Part shown: positions 1 through 7,876 of the stretch, piece after piece
How positions within the stretch are numbered: position 1 is the stretch's first letter
Layout: the number at the start of each line of letters is the position of its first letter
Source: an uncultured Bacteroidales bacterium
GTDB lineage: Bacteria > Bacteroidota > Bacteroidia > Bacteroidales > F082
Assembly: GCA_937896505.1 (NCBI GenBank)
Contig: CALBNP010000103.1
Location: 1-13,818 of the forward strand
Reading direction: 5' to 3'
DNA: 13,818 nucleotides
Made by a program: the position numbers and the translations under genes
The notes under the pieces: model-generated
Told to the model about the DNA's origin: nothing
The model's input: the letters and a program-made list of their open reading frames with translations, nothing else
The model's database searches: none

Positions 1-1211
1 CCGAAACCGAATGCATTTGACAGCGCATAGGTGATGTTTCTTTCGCGTGCCTTGTTGAACGTGAAATCAAGGCGGTTGTCAATTGCGGGGTCATCGTTGA
101 AATGGTTGATGGTAGGAGGGATGATGCCGTTTTTAATGGCCAAAATGGTAGCGATGGATTCGATGGCGCCTGCGCCGCCAAGCAGGTGGCCCGTCATCGA
201 TTTTGTGGAGTTGATGCTGATATTATAGGCATGTTCTCCAAAGACTCTCAGAATGGCTTGAGGCTCAATCACATCGCCTGCCGGTGTTGAAGTGCCGTGC
301 GTATTGATGTGTTCGATGGCTTCCGGCTGAATATTGGCATTTTTCAGAGCGCGTTGCATACTCAAGGTGGCACCGTAGCCTTCGGGATGTGGTGCCGTAA
401 TGTGATGAGCATCGGCAGAAGTGCCGCCGCCGACCACTTCGGCATAGATTTTTGCACCTCTTGCCTTGGCGTGTTCCATTTCTTCAAGCACAAGGCATCC
501 GCCGCCTTCGCCAAGAACGAAACCATCGCGGTTCAGGTCGAATGGGCGCGAAGCCGTCTGTGGGTCGTCGTTGCGGGTTGACAAGGCGTGCATGGCGTTG
601 AAACCGCCCACGCCGCTGACGCCAATGGCAGCTTCGGCACCGCCGGCAATAATGACATCCGACTGACCGAAACGAATGTAATTGGCGGCCTCGATAATGG
701 CATTTGCCGATGAAGCGCAAGCCGAAACCGTGGCGAAATTAGGACCACGGAAACCATGTTTTATGGAAATAAGGCCAGCCGGCATGTTGGCGATCATCTT
801 TGGAATGAAATAAGGATTGAAATGAGGCGTTCCGTCGCCTGCGGCATGTTCCATTACACCATCATAGAAGTTATTGACACCACCAATACCAGATGTAACA
901 ATTACGCCAACTTCATCAAAATCAGTGTTTTCCGGTGCAATGCCTGAATCTTTTATGGCTTCGTCAGCCGAAACCATGCAAAACTGCGCAAACAAATCGT
1001 ATTTGCGCACATCCTTTTTCTCAAAGAAATTCAAGGGGTCGTAACCCTTGACCTCACATGCAAAACGGGTCTTGAACAAAGAAGAATCGAAACGAGTAAT
1101 CGGTCCAACCCCATTGGTTCCACTGACAAGACCTTTCCAAAAATCCTCGACGGTATTTCCGATTGGCGTGATGGCTCCGAGGCCTGTAACTACTACTCGT
1201 TTCAATTCCAT
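1..1211 (-). CDS. fabF: 3-oxoacyl-[ACP] synthase II (FabF), C-terminus cut by window edge
   Basis: Condensing enzyme of type II fatty-acid synthesis: it elongates acyl-ACP with malonyl-ACP in the cytoplasm. The 403 visible codons read as a KAS II from the N-terminus (MELKRVVVTGLGAITPIG). The thiolase-fold catalytic triad is complete: nucleophile Cys165 in TVSACASSA, His305 in NTHGTSTP and His342 in KSMTGHLLGGAGA. The reading frame is still open at base 1, ending in the conserved NAFGFG segment, so only about 10-20 residues should be missing. The start is the ATG at 1209-1211, which gives the normal FabF N-terminus. It lies 26 bases downstream of acpP on the same strand with no promoter or terminator between, so the two are almost certainly co-transcribed. 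No Shine-Dalgarno is seen, as is usual in Bacteroidota. Family assignment is very secure; FabF rather than FabB is inferred from overall resemblance and the acpP-fabF order. Confidence 0.96.
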   Translation of the reverse strand, partial: MELKRVVVTGLGAITPIGNTVEDFWKGLVSGTNGVGPITRFDSSLFKTRFACEVKGYDPLNFFEKKDVRKYDLFAQFCMVSADEAIKDSGIAPENTDFDEVGVIVTSGIGGVNNFYDGVMEHAAGDGTPHFNPYFIPKMIANMPAGLISIKHGFRGPNFATVSACASSANAIIEAANYIRFGQSDVIIAGGAEAAIGVSGVGGFNAMHALSTRNDDPQTASRPFDLNRDGFVLGEGGGCLVLEEMEHAKARGAKIYAEVVGGGTSADAHHITAPHPEGYGATLSMQRALKNANIQPEAIEHINTHGTSTPAGDVIEPQAILRVFGEHAYNISINSTKSMTGHLLGGAGAIESIATILAIKNGIIPPTINHFNDDPAIDNRLDFTFNKARERNITYALSNAFGF

Positions 1212-1237
1212 AGAAATCTTCTTTCGATTATTCGTTA

Positions 1238-1480
1238 TTAATTTGCTCCGCGCAATTCTTCAATGAGTTTCACAGCGTCGCCAACGGTGACTACGGTTTC
1301 CTGTTTGTCGTCAGGAATGTTCAGACCGAACTTCTTTTCGAAGTCTGACATCAATTCGACTTGGTCGATTGAATCAGCACCCAAATCCTGAGTGAAACTT
1401 GCTTCCATTGTTACTTCTGCTGGATCAACACCGAGCTTTTCAGCGATAATCGGTACAATTTCATTTAAAATTTCTGACAT
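1238..1480 (-). CDS. acpP: acyl carrier protein
   Basis: An 80-residue acidic carrier protein that holds growing fatty acids as thioesters on a 4'-phosphopantetheine arm. The attachment serine is Ser37 in the motif LGADSIDQVEL; Ile replaces the Leu most often found after this serine (DSL), a conservative change. The length matches canonical AcpP. The start is taken as the ATG at 1478-1480, giving the normal MSEILNEIV N-terminus; the in-frame ATG 33 bases further upstream would add 11 residues (MRPCKTLKLKA) and would leave little leader after the promoter. It is the first gene of an acpP-fabF transcript and is divergent from polA. A perfect TAnnTTTG box lies 30 bases before the start. Confidence 0.97.
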   Translation of the reverse strand: MSEILNEIVPIIAEKLGVDPAEVTMEASFTQDLGADSIDQVELMSDFEKKFGLNIPDDKQETVVTVGDAVKLIEELRGAN

Positions 1481-1510
1481 AGCTTTCAATTTTAGTGTTT
1501 TACAAGGGCG

Positions 1511-1518
1511 CAAAATTA
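1511..1518 (-). promoter_or_regulatory. Bacteroidota -7 box for acpP-fabF
   Basis: Read on the minus strand this is TAATTTTG, a perfect match to the Bacteroidota sigma-factor -7 consensus TAnnTTTG. It leaves a short leader of roughly 20-25 bases before the acpP ATG. A TTTTTTG run lies about 15 bases upstream, somewhat closer than the usual spacing of the -33 element, so the -33 part is uncertain. Confidence 0.65.
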
Positions 1519-1679
1519 CGACTTATTTCCATTCAAAAAACCACTTTTTATCATCTTGCAGATAACCAATGGTTTAAAAAATAAAAGCGGTCGCATCAAA
1601 GCGCCAAATTTTCTCTCGTTTAATTTTCGCGGCAAAAATAAGACTTTTTTCTAATGCAACGAAATTTTTGAACAAAATG

Positions 1680-1702
1680 ACGAAGTTAGCACTTAACTTC
1701 GT
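1680..1702. promoter_or_regulatory. inverted repeat at the polA promoter region
   Basis: A perfect inverted repeat with 9-base arms (ACGAAGTTA / TAACTTCGT) and a 5-base centre (GCACT) ends 27 bases before the polA start. Its right arm runs into TATTTTTA at 1702-1709, a near match to the -7 consensus (last base A instead of G). The placement fits an operator covering the polA promoter, or a hairpin at the extreme 5' end of the polA message. No T-run follows it, so it is not a terminator. The function is inferred from position only. Confidence 0.4.
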
Positions 1703-1729
1703 ATTTTTACCACTTCAAACGACAACGCT

Positions 1730-4555
1730 ATGGAAAATCAACAGAAAAAACTGTTCCTTTTAGATGCTTATGCATTGATATACAGAGCTTTCTTTGCTCT
1801 CAACAAGAACCCGAGAATCAATTCGAAAGATGTCAATACATCGGCGGTAATGGGTTTTTTGAACACACTTTACGAAATTCTGAAAAACGAAAAGCCGACG
1901 CACATCGGCGTTGCTTTCGATGTTTCGTCGCCTACGCAGCGTCAACAGGAGTTTCTCGACTATAAGGCCAACCGCGAAAAAATGCCCGAAGACCTTCGTG
2001 CCTCCATACCTTATATAATTAGGCTGATTGAAGCTTTCAACATCCCGATTTTTGCCGTTGAAGGCTACGAGGCCGACGATGTCATCGGGACTTTGTCAAA
2101 AAAAGCCGAACAGGCAGGATTCATTACCTACATGATGACGCCCGACAAGGATTTCGGACAATTGGTCACCGAAAAAGTGATGATGTATAAACCTGCCAAA
2201 TTCGGAGAACCGGCCCAGATTTGGGGACCAAAGGAAGTCTGCGAACGCTACGGCATTAAGGAGCCGAAGCAACTGATTGATATTCTTGGTCTTTGGGGCG
2301 ATGCTGCCGATAATATTCCAGGAATTCCCGGCATCGGCGAGAAGACGGCATCGGCTCTTGTGGCGCAATATGGCAGCGTGGAAAACCTCATCGCACACGC
2401 CGATGAACTGAAAGGAAAACAAAAGGAAAACGTCGTGAATTTCGCCGACCAAGGCCTGATGTCGAAAATGCTGGCTACCATCAACACGGAAGTGCCTGTG
2501 GAATTTGACGAAGATCTGCTTACGACAAAAGAACCCGATGTGCCAAGCCTGATGGCGCTATTCGAAGAATTGGAATTCCGCACTTTCGCCAAGCGATTTT
2601 TGGATGACAGAAAGAAATCGCAGCCCGATGAAAATGCTGTTAAAACCGTCAAGGAATCCACTCCACAACCGACTCAATCAGGACAATTTGACTTGTTCAG
2701 CCAAGCGGAAGAGCCTTCGGCAGATTTATCACTGTTTTCCGACAAGGATTCTGCCAAAACACTGGAACACAATTATATCCTCGTTGAATCGGAAGCCGAA
2801 ATCCAGCAATTGGCAAATCGGCTTTCCATGGAAAACCATGTCGTTTTCGATACCGAGACCACCGGAATTGATGCCTATTCTTCCGATTTGGTCGGCATTT
2901 CGTTGGCTGTGAAAGCGCACGAAGCCTGGTATATTCCCATGCCTGCCGATTATGAAAGTTGCCTGAAAAAAGTCAGCTTGTTGAAACCTTTGTTGGAGAA
3001 CGAAAACATTCTGAAAATCGGACAAAACCTGAAATATGACATTTCCGTGTTGCGGTACTACGGTGTTAAAGGCAAAGGCCCTTGGTTCGACACGATGATT
3101 GCGCACTATCTGCTTGAACCTGAGCAGCGTCACAACATGGATTATCTGGCCGAAGTCTATTTGAATTATCTTACCATTCCGATAGAAGACCTCATCGGCA
3201 AAGGCCGTGCGCAACGCACCATGCGTGAAGTACCTGTTGAGACCGTCAAGGAATATGCTGCCGAAGACGCTGACATCACATTCCAACTGTATCAGAAACT
3301 GCTGCCGATGCTGAAGGAAAACGGTGTTGAAAAACTGTTTTACGACATTGAAATGCCGCTTGTTCCGGTTTTGAGCCAGATGGAAGCCAACGGCGTAAAA
3401 ATCGACAGCGAGAATCTGAAACAAATCAGCGATGAATTTGGAGCAGAGATTCAAAACATTGAAAATCAAATCTATGAATTGGCAGGAACGCAATTCAACA
3501 TAGGTTCGCTGCGACAATTGGGCGAGATTCTTTTTGAACGGCTGAAGATTGACGAAAAGGCAAAAAAGACCAAGACGGGCCAATATGCCACGGGTGAAGA
3601 CGTGTTGCAGAAACTGGCATCAAAACACCCAATCATCAACTTGATTCTGGATTACCGCTCGTTCACAAAACTGAAATCAACCTATCTGGATGCCCTTCCT
3701 GCTTTGATAAATTCCCGCGATGGTTTGATTCATACCTCTTACAATCAAGCGGTTACGGCGACGGGCAGATTAAGTTCCAACAATCCTAACTTGCAGAACA
3801 TTCCAGTCCGCACCGATAACGGAAAGGAAATCAGAAAAGCATTCGTGCCACGCAGTGCAGAATACACTTTGCTGGCCGCCGATTATTCGCAAATCGAGTT
3901 GCGCATCATCGCTCATCTCAGCGGCGACAAGGCTATGTGCGAGGACTTTAGGTTAGGTCACGACATTCATGCCGCCACTGCCGCCAAGGTGTATCATCTG
4001 CCTTTGGAAGAAGTGTCGAAAGAGCAGCGCCGCAAGGCAAAAGCCGTGAATTTCGGCATCATCTACGGCATGTCGGCTTTCGGTCTGGCTGAGCGGCTTG
4101 GCATTTCGCGTGGCGAAGCCTCCGACATCATCAAGATGTATTTTGAAGAATATGCCGGCATCAAGGAATACATGAACAGCAGCATTGTTTTGGCGCGTGA
4201 ACGTGGTTATGCCGAGACCATTTTGGGCCGCCGCCGCTATTTGCGCGACATCAATGCATCGAACAGCGTGGTGCGCAATTTTGCCGAGCGCAATGCCATC
4301 AACGCACCGATTCAGGGCAGTTCCGCCGACATGATAAAAATCGCCATGAGCAACATTCACAAGGAATTGGAAGCAAGAAACATGCGCTCGAAGATGATTC
4401 TGCAAGTGCATGACGAACTCGTTTTCGATGCTCATCTCGATGAACTTGAGCTGCTGAAATCCATTGTGGAAGACAAAATGGTGAACGCCATGCCATTGTC
4501 AGTTCCCGTCATTGTGGAAATGAATACGGGAAGCAATTGGTTGGAGGCGCATTAA
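1730..4555 (+). CDS. polA: DNA polymerase I
   Basis: A 941-residue polymerase used in Okazaki-fragment maturation and excision repair; length and domain order match full-length bacterial Pol I. The N-terminal 5'-3' exonuclease (about 1-300) has LLDAYALIYRAF, EADDVIG, TPDKDFGQL and the helix-hairpin-helix GIPGIGEKTA. The 3'-5' proofreading domain (about 345-545) keeps its metal ligands: Asp374 and Glu376 in FDTETTG, Asp in GQNLKYD and the YAAEDAD motif, so proofreading should be active. The polymerase domain has motif A LLAADYSQIELR (Asp718), the O helix RRKAKAVNFGIIYG (Lys771, and Phe775 at the position that discriminates against dideoxynucleotides) and motif C QVHDELVFD (Asp895). The start is the ATG giving MENQQKKLFLLD. 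A poorly conserved linker with acidic and Gln-rich stretches (about 300-345) separates the exonuclease domains. Its stop overlaps the end of the convergent Fic gene. Confidence 0.98.
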   Translation: MENQQKKLFLLDAYALIYRAFFALNKNPRINSKDVNTSAVMGFLNTLYEILKNEKPTHIGVAFDVSSPTQRQQEFLDYKANREKMPEDLRASIPYIIRLIEAFNIPIFAVEGYEADDVIGTLSKKAEQAGFITYMMTPDKDFGQLVTEKVMMYKPAKFGEPAQIWGPKEVCERYGIKEPKQLIDILGLWGDAADNIPGIPGIGEKTASALVAQYGSVENLIAHADELKGKQKENVVNFADQGLMSKMLATINTEVPVEFDEDLLTTKEPDVPSLMALFEELEFRTFAKRFLDDRKKSQPDENAVKTVKESTPQPTQSGQFDLFSQAEEPSADLSLFSDKDSAKTLEHNYILVESEAEIQQLANRLSMENHVVFDTETTGIDAYSSDLVGISLAVKAHEAWYIPMPADYESCLKKVSLLKPLLENENILKIGQNLKYDISVLRYYGVKGKGPWFDTMIAHYLLEPEQRHNMDYLAEVYLNYLTIPIEDLIGKGRAQRTMREVPVETVKEYAAEDADITFQLYQKLLPMLKENGVEKLFYDIEMPLVPVLSQMEANGVKIDSENLKQISDEFGAEIQNIENQIYELAGTQFNIGSLRQLGEILFERLKIDEKAKKTKTGQYATGEDVLQKLASKHPIINLILDYRSFTKLKSTYLDALPALINSRDGLIHTSYNQAVTATGRLSSNNPNLQNIPVRTDNGKEIRKAFVPRSAEYTLLAADYSQIELRIIAHLSGDKAMCEDFRLGHDIHAATAAKVYHLPLEEVSKEQRRKAKAVNFGIIYGMSAFGLAERLGISRGEASDIIKMYFEEYAGIKEYMNSSIVLARERGYAETILGRRRYLRDINASNSVVRNFAERNAINAPIQGSSADMIKIAMSNIHKELEARNMRSKMILQVHDELVFDAHLDELELLKSIVEDKMVNAMPLSVPVIVEMNTGSNWLEAH

Positions 4556-5679
4556 TCTTCATCCTTCGGTCCGCAAACAATGACTTTTCCATTGCAGCGG
4601 ATGCCGTAATTCACATCACGGACCTTGCCTGGCTGCGGTTCAAGAATGCCTTTTTCAATGAGATCTTTGATATCGCGGGCAGCGGTATCTGGGGAAATTT
4701 TGGCATGTTTTGCCCAGTTTTTCACCGTCAGTTTACCTTCGTAACCATCAAGATAGATATTGATAATTTGCTTTTGTCGTTCCGTCAAGCCAAATTGTCC
4801 GTAGGTTTGCCAAAATGCTGCCTTATCCAGCACTTGCGACAACATGTTATCGGCATCAGCAATGGCATCAGCCATGCAATCCAAATACCAATTGAGCCAT
4901 TCAGTTATTTCACAATCAGATGTTTGTGTTCGTTCTAGAATGTCATAATAACTGTGTTTGTTTTTATTGATTTGCCGTGACATGCTGAAAAAACGCATCT
5001 GGCTGTCGTCGGCTTGCGATAGGGCCATGTCGGCAATGGCGCGGCCTATGCGTCCGTTCCCGTCATCGAAAGGATGAATGGCGACAAACCAGAAATGTGC
5101 AATGGCTGATTTGAGATAATCGTTTTCCGTCTCGGCGTCATTAAACCATTCAAGAAAACGTTTCATTTCATTTTCAATCCTATCAGGACTCGGAGCAACA
5201 TAATGTATTTTTTCGTGCATGAATCCACCCGAAACGACACGCATTTCGCCGCTGCGGTATTTCCCCACATCAATTGTGGAATAGCCACTTCTGCCGCTTG
5301 GAAACAGGCAGCAATGCCAACCGAAAAGCCTGTCGTCAGTCAAGGGCTGACGGAAATTCACTGTCGCATCAAGCATCATTTCAACAATGCCTTCGATGTA
5401 GTGCGAAGAATCCACTTCGTTAGGAATCGCAACGCCTAATTTTCGGGCGACAGACGACCTTACCTGTTCCGAATTGAGCATTACGCCCTCGATAGCCGAC
5501 GAACTGATGATGTCGTTTGAAACCGTTTCCACAACAGCCGATTGCAGATTATCGAAACCAAGCGCATTCAGTTTGCCAGCAAGGAAACCAGCTGCTTTGT
5601 TGATTTGCGCCAATTTATTGGCAATCTGCAATTTATCCCACGAAAAGTTTGGCCATTCGGCATATTGATGGATATACAT
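4552..5679 (-). CDS. Fic-domain AMPylase-like protein, self-inhibited (DUF4172 / Fic / winged helix)
   Basis: A 375-residue protein whose Fic core normally transfers AMP from ATP to a hydroxyl on a target protein. The catalytic loop is intact: HPFDDGNGRIGR at 202-213, with the base His202, metal-binding Asp206 and phosphate-binding Asn208 and Arg210. Residues 60-65 (SSAIEG) fit the inhibitory helix signature [S/T]xxxE[G/N], with Glu64 expected to block ATP, so the protein should be off by default (class II Fic). The flap (about 145-168) is present. The N-terminus (MYIHQYAEWPNFSWD) resembles DUF4172; residues 298-346 (LTERQKQIINIYL to KDLIEKGIL) form a predicted winged helix-turn-helix, suggesting DNA binding or autoregulation. 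The protein substrate is unknown. It is a single gene with its own TAnnTTTG box and converges on polA with overlapping stop codons and no terminator between. Chromosomal Fic proteins of this layout are common in Bacteroidota. Confidence 0.93.
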   Translation of the reverse strand: MYIHQYAEWPNFSWDKLQIANKLAQINKAAGFLAGKLNALGFDNLQSAVVETVSNDIISSSAIEGVMLNSEQVRSSVARKLGVAIPNEVDSSHYIEGIVEMMLDATVNFRQPLTDDRLFGWHCCLFPSGRSGYSTIDVGKYRSGEMRVVSGGFMHEKIHYVAPSPDRIENEMKRFLEWFNDAETENDYLKSAIAHFWFVAIHPFDDGNGRIGRAIADMALSQADDSQMRFFSMSRQINKNKHSYYDILERTQTSDCEITEWLNWYLDCMADAIADADNMLSQVLDKAAFWQTYGQFGLTERQKQIINIYLDGYEGKLTVKNWAKHAKISPDTAARDIKDLIEKGILEPQPGKVRDVNYGIRCNGKVIVCGPKDED

Positions 5680-5695
5680 ACGATGAAATTTTTGG

Positions 5696-5703
5696 CAAAA
5701 ATA
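5696..5703 (-). promoter_or_regulatory. Bacteroidota -7 box for the Fic gene
   Basis: Minus-strand TATTTTTG matches TAnnTTTG perfectly and lies 16 bases before the Fic ATG, so the message would have a leader of only about 10 bases or fewer. The -33 region coincides with the inverted repeat at 5718-5744, and no separate -33 element is visible. Confidence 0.55.
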
Positions 5704-5717
5704 ATACTTTTGCAGTA

Positions 5718-5744
5718 AATAAGCCGCATTTTTTGCGGTTTATT
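5718..5744. promoter_or_regulatory. 11-bp inverted repeat in the Fic/Sel1 divergent promoter region
   Basis: Arms AATAAGCCGCA (5718-5728) and TGCGGTTTATT (5734-5744) pair over 11 positions, with one G-T wobble, around a TTTTT centre. It sits where the -33 element of the Fic promoter would be. No T-run suited to termination follows on either strand. It is a candidate operator; the winged helix at the end of the Fic protein would be one possible ligand, which is inference only. Confidence 0.4.
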
Positions 5745-5788
5745 CGCCGCAAAACTTCAATTAAAATCATTCGACCTATATTATAAAA

Positions 5789-5820
5789 GTGCAAAAAAGA
5801 AAAAAACACTATTTTTGCAC
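5789..5820. promoter_or_regulatory. promoter of the Sel1 lipoprotein gene, framed by an inverted repeat
   Basis: TATTTTTG at 5810-5817 is a perfect TAnnTTTG box, 20 bases before the ATG at 5838. It lies inside an inverted repeat: GTGCAAAAA (5789-5797) and TTTTTGCAC (5812-5820) are exact complements separated by 14 bases. A dimeric regulator binding the two arms would cover the -7 box. The box is well supported; the operator role is inference. Confidence 0.5.
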
Positions 5821-5837
5821 CTCAAAATCGAATCATC

Positions 5838-6755
5838 ATGAAGAAAATCTTTTTGACTTTGGCTGTCGCCGCAACCATGGTGGCTTGCGGTCAGCAGGGC
5901 GACAAGACTGAACAGCAGCAGGCTGAGCAAACCCCTCAAAAGGTTGTCGTTCCTCCCGGGATGCCTACGCCGCCTGTTTCTCAACCTATTAATCCAAACG
6001 CCGGCCTCGCCCAGGATCCTAATCCGACGCCACAAGACCCGAACAAGCCTGTGCTGAAAATGGAAGAAGGCAAGCCTTTGGATTTGAGCCAGTTGATGGG
6101 CCCAAAGAAAAGCATGGAAGAAATGGCCGTTGAGCAAATCGATACCATTCGTTACAAAGCCGAACATGGCGATGCCGAATATCAGTATTTCTATGGCGCT
6201 TGCTACGATAACGGTTGGGGTGTTGAAACAGACCATGCTCAAGCCATGAATTGGTATCAAAAGGCTGCCAATCAAGGTCAGAAGTCATCGTACAATGCCA
6301 TTGGCAACCTTTATCGTGTCGGCAAGGGCGTGAAACAGGACGACAAATCAGCTTTTTCATGGTTCAAGAAAGGGGCCGATATGAAAGACTCGCAGGCCAT
6401 GCTGAATTTGGGCAATTGCTATTATTTCGGCAAGGGAACCGCCAGGAACCTCGACGAAGCCATCGTTTGGTGGTCGGAATCCGCCAAATTGGGCAACGCC
6501 TATGCTTTGGCTCAAATGGGTGACTGTTATTTATATGGCAAGGGTGTTGAAAAGGACCTTGTCAAAGCAGTGGATTGTCTAAAAAAAGCTGCCGATAAGA
6601 ATGTTGCAGGCGCACAATTTCGTCTGGGTATCCTCTATTATACAGGTCAAGGGGTGGAACAGGATCAAGTCTACAGCGAACTGCTGATGAAGAAAGCCCG
6701 CGATGGCGGCATGAAGGAAGCTCAGGATTTCTTGGATAAGCAGTTTAAGAAATAA
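5838..6755 (+). CDS. Sel1-repeat lipoprotein
   Basis: A 305-residue predicted lipoprotein. The N-terminus has two lysines, a hydrophobic stretch and a lipobox-like MVAC, with Cys17 as the lipidation site. Residues 20-90 are a Gln/Pro-rich linker, then five Sel1-like repeats follow, each exactly 36 residues: the conserved Gly falls at 120, 156, 192, 228 and 264, in units of the type A-xx-LG-xx-Y-xx-GKGVxxDxxKAxxWxxKAAxxG. Such alpha/alpha solenoids bind other proteins; the partner is not shown here. After lipidation it would be anchored to an envelope membrane, facing the periplasm or the surface. It has its own promoter and a strong terminator, so it is monocistronic. The start ATG is fixed by the signal peptide. 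No enzymatic motif is seen. Confidence 0.93.
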   Translation: MKKIFLTLAVAATMVACGQQGDKTEQQQAEQTPQKVVVPPGMPTPPVSQPINPNAGLAQDPNPTPQDPNKPVLKMEEGKPLDLSQLMGPKKSMEEMAVEQIDTIRYKAEHGDAEYQYFYGACYDNGWGVETDHAQAMNWYQKAANQGQKSSYNAIGNLYRVGKGVKQDDKSAFSWFKKGADMKDSQAMLNLGNCYYFGKGTARNLDEAIVWWSESAKLGNAYALAQMGDCYLYGKGVEKDLVKAVDCLKKAADKNVAGAQFRLGILYYTGQGVEQDQVYSELLMKKARDGGMKEAQDFLDKQFKK

Positions 6756-6775
6756 TAAAACACTTTTATAAACGT

Positions 6776-6816
6776 AAAGCGTTGCATTCTCATTGAGGGT
6801 GCAACGCTTTTGTTTT
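6776..6816 (+). terminator. intrinsic terminator of the Sel1 lipoprotein gene
   Basis: A perfect 11-bp stem, AAAGCGTTGCA (6776-6786) with TGCAACGCTTT (6800-6810), encloses a 13-base loop and is followed by TTTTGTTTT. It begins 20 bases after the Sel1 stop. On the minus strand the stem is followed by ACGTTTATAAAAG, a much weaker tail, so it may stop ROK-gene transcripts only partly. Confidence 0.85.
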
Positions 6817-6830
6817 AAGTGTCTGTGATT

Positions 6831-7784
6831 TCAGATCTTTGCTTTTGTCAAGGCAGCGGCACCTAAGATGGCCACTTCGTTGGAACCAAGTTCCGAAACG
6901 CGGATATCGACGCTGTTTTCAAAGGTGAAAAGCAGATGCTTGTAGAACGATTCGCGCAAAGGCTTCAGCAAAACTTCGCCTGCCTTTACCGGGCCGCCCA
7001 TCAGGAAAATGGCCTCGGGACCACTGAAAGTCACAGCGTTTGAAAGGGCAATGCCCAACAGATAGCCTGTCTTTTCAAACACTTTAAGTGCTAATGGGTC
7101 ACCGTTTTGTGCTGCATCGCCTACGGTCTTGCTAGTGAGTTCGTCTTTTGGCGTTTGGGCAAGAATGCCGTTGTAGTCAGGGTTTTCTTCCAGCATTTCA
7201 AGAGCTGTGCGACGGATACCTGTTGCCGAGCAATAGGTTTCAAGGCAGCCTTTACGGCCGCAGCCGCATTGTCTTCCTTCGGGTATCAAGATGGCGTGAC
7301 CAAGTTCGCCCGCACCGCCGGTCTTACCGTGAACCAACTTGCCATCGACGACAACGCCGCTGCCAACACCTGTGCCTAAGGTGAACATGATGAAATGCTT
7401 CATGCCTTTGGCGCCGCCGTAAACCAATTCGCCATATGCAGCCGCATTGGCATCGTTGGAGACAACGACCGGCACATCAAGATGCTTGTGAACCAGTTTC
7501 GGGAGGTCGGTGTAGCCTTTGAAATTGAGATTGGTGGCGTTTTCAATGCAACCTGTGTAGAAATTTCCGGCAGGAGCCGCAATGCCAATGCCATCAATGG
7601 CGGCAACCTTGTTGTCTGCCATCAGTTGCTTGATTTTGTCACAAATATCTGATACATAAACGTCTGCATCAAAATATTTGTTGGTTGGTAAGTTCTGACG
7701 GCCAATCACAACGCCGTCGCTGCGCACTAATCCTATGTCGGTGTTGGTGCCGCCTATGTCGATTCCTATTGAATATGTTTCCAT
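6831..7784 (-). CDS. ROK-family sugar kinase (glucokinase-like)
   Basis: A 317-residue ASKHA-fold kinase that phosphorylates a hexose with ATP in the cytoplasm; glucose is the likeliest substrate but N-acetylmannosamine and other sugars occur in the family. Visible motifs are the phosphate loop GIDIGGTNTDIG (Asp9), the catalytic Asp111 in VSNDANAAAYGE, LGTGVGSG, GGAGELGH with zinc ligand His163, and the ROK zinc motif CGCGRKGC (Cys173, Cys175, Cys180). Length is typical. The start is the ATG at 7782-7784 (METYSIGIDIGG). A TTG 36 bases upstream would add 12 residues, but it lies upstream of a possible -7 box (TATTTTAG at 7807-7814), so it is rejected. It is a single gene, divergent from the M14 peptidase. 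There is no regulator helix-turn-helix in front of the kinase domain, so this is a ROK enzyme and not a ROK repressor. Confidence 0.93.
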   Translation of the reverse strand: METYSIGIDIGGTNTDIGLVRSDGVVIGRQNLPTNKYFDADVYVSDICDKIKQLMADNKVAAIDGIGIAAPAGNFYTGCIENATNLNFKGYTDLPKLVHKHLDVPVVVSNDANAAAYGELVYGGAKGMKHFIMFTLGTGVGSGVVVDGKLVHGKTGGAGELGHAILIPEGRQCGCGRKGCLETYCSATGIRRTALEMLEENPDYNGILAQTPKDELTSKTVGDAAQNGDPLALKVFEKTGYLLGIALSNAVTFSGPEAIFLMGGPVKAGEVLLKPLRESFYKHLLFTFENSVDIRVSELGSNEVAILGAAALTKAKI

Positions 7785-7821
7785 TTGTTTGATGAATTTG
7801 AAAGTGCTAAAATAAGACAAA

Positions 7822-7854
7822 TTGCTTTATGGAATGAAAAAACCGCTACTTTTG
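7822..7854 (+). promoter_or_regulatory. promoter of the M14 peptidase-thpR operon
   Basis: TACTTTTG at 7847-7854 is a perfect TAnnTTTG -7 box, and a TTG at 7822-7824 lies 22 bases upstream as a possible -33 element. The ATG follows 22 bases after the box. Confidence 0.65.
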
Positions 7855-7876
7855 TACGCAATCAAATCGCAATCAG

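Noticed and set aside
1481..1513. Upstream ATG adding 11 residues to the acyl carrier protein
   Set aside because: Acyl carrier proteins start at the MSEI-type Met; the longer start would overlap the -7 box and leave practically no leader.
2729..3583. 284-codon open frame on the minus strand inside polA
   Set aside because: It lies wholly antisense to well-conserved polA exonuclease and polymerase sequence, its product is Phe/His/Gln-rich without any motif, and no promoter fits. It is a shadow of codon bias, like the other antisense frames in this window.
7785..7820. Upstream TTG start for the ROK kinase (12 extra residues)
   Set aside because: The ATG at 7782-7784 gives the normal family N-terminus, and the only promoter-like box lies between the two starts.
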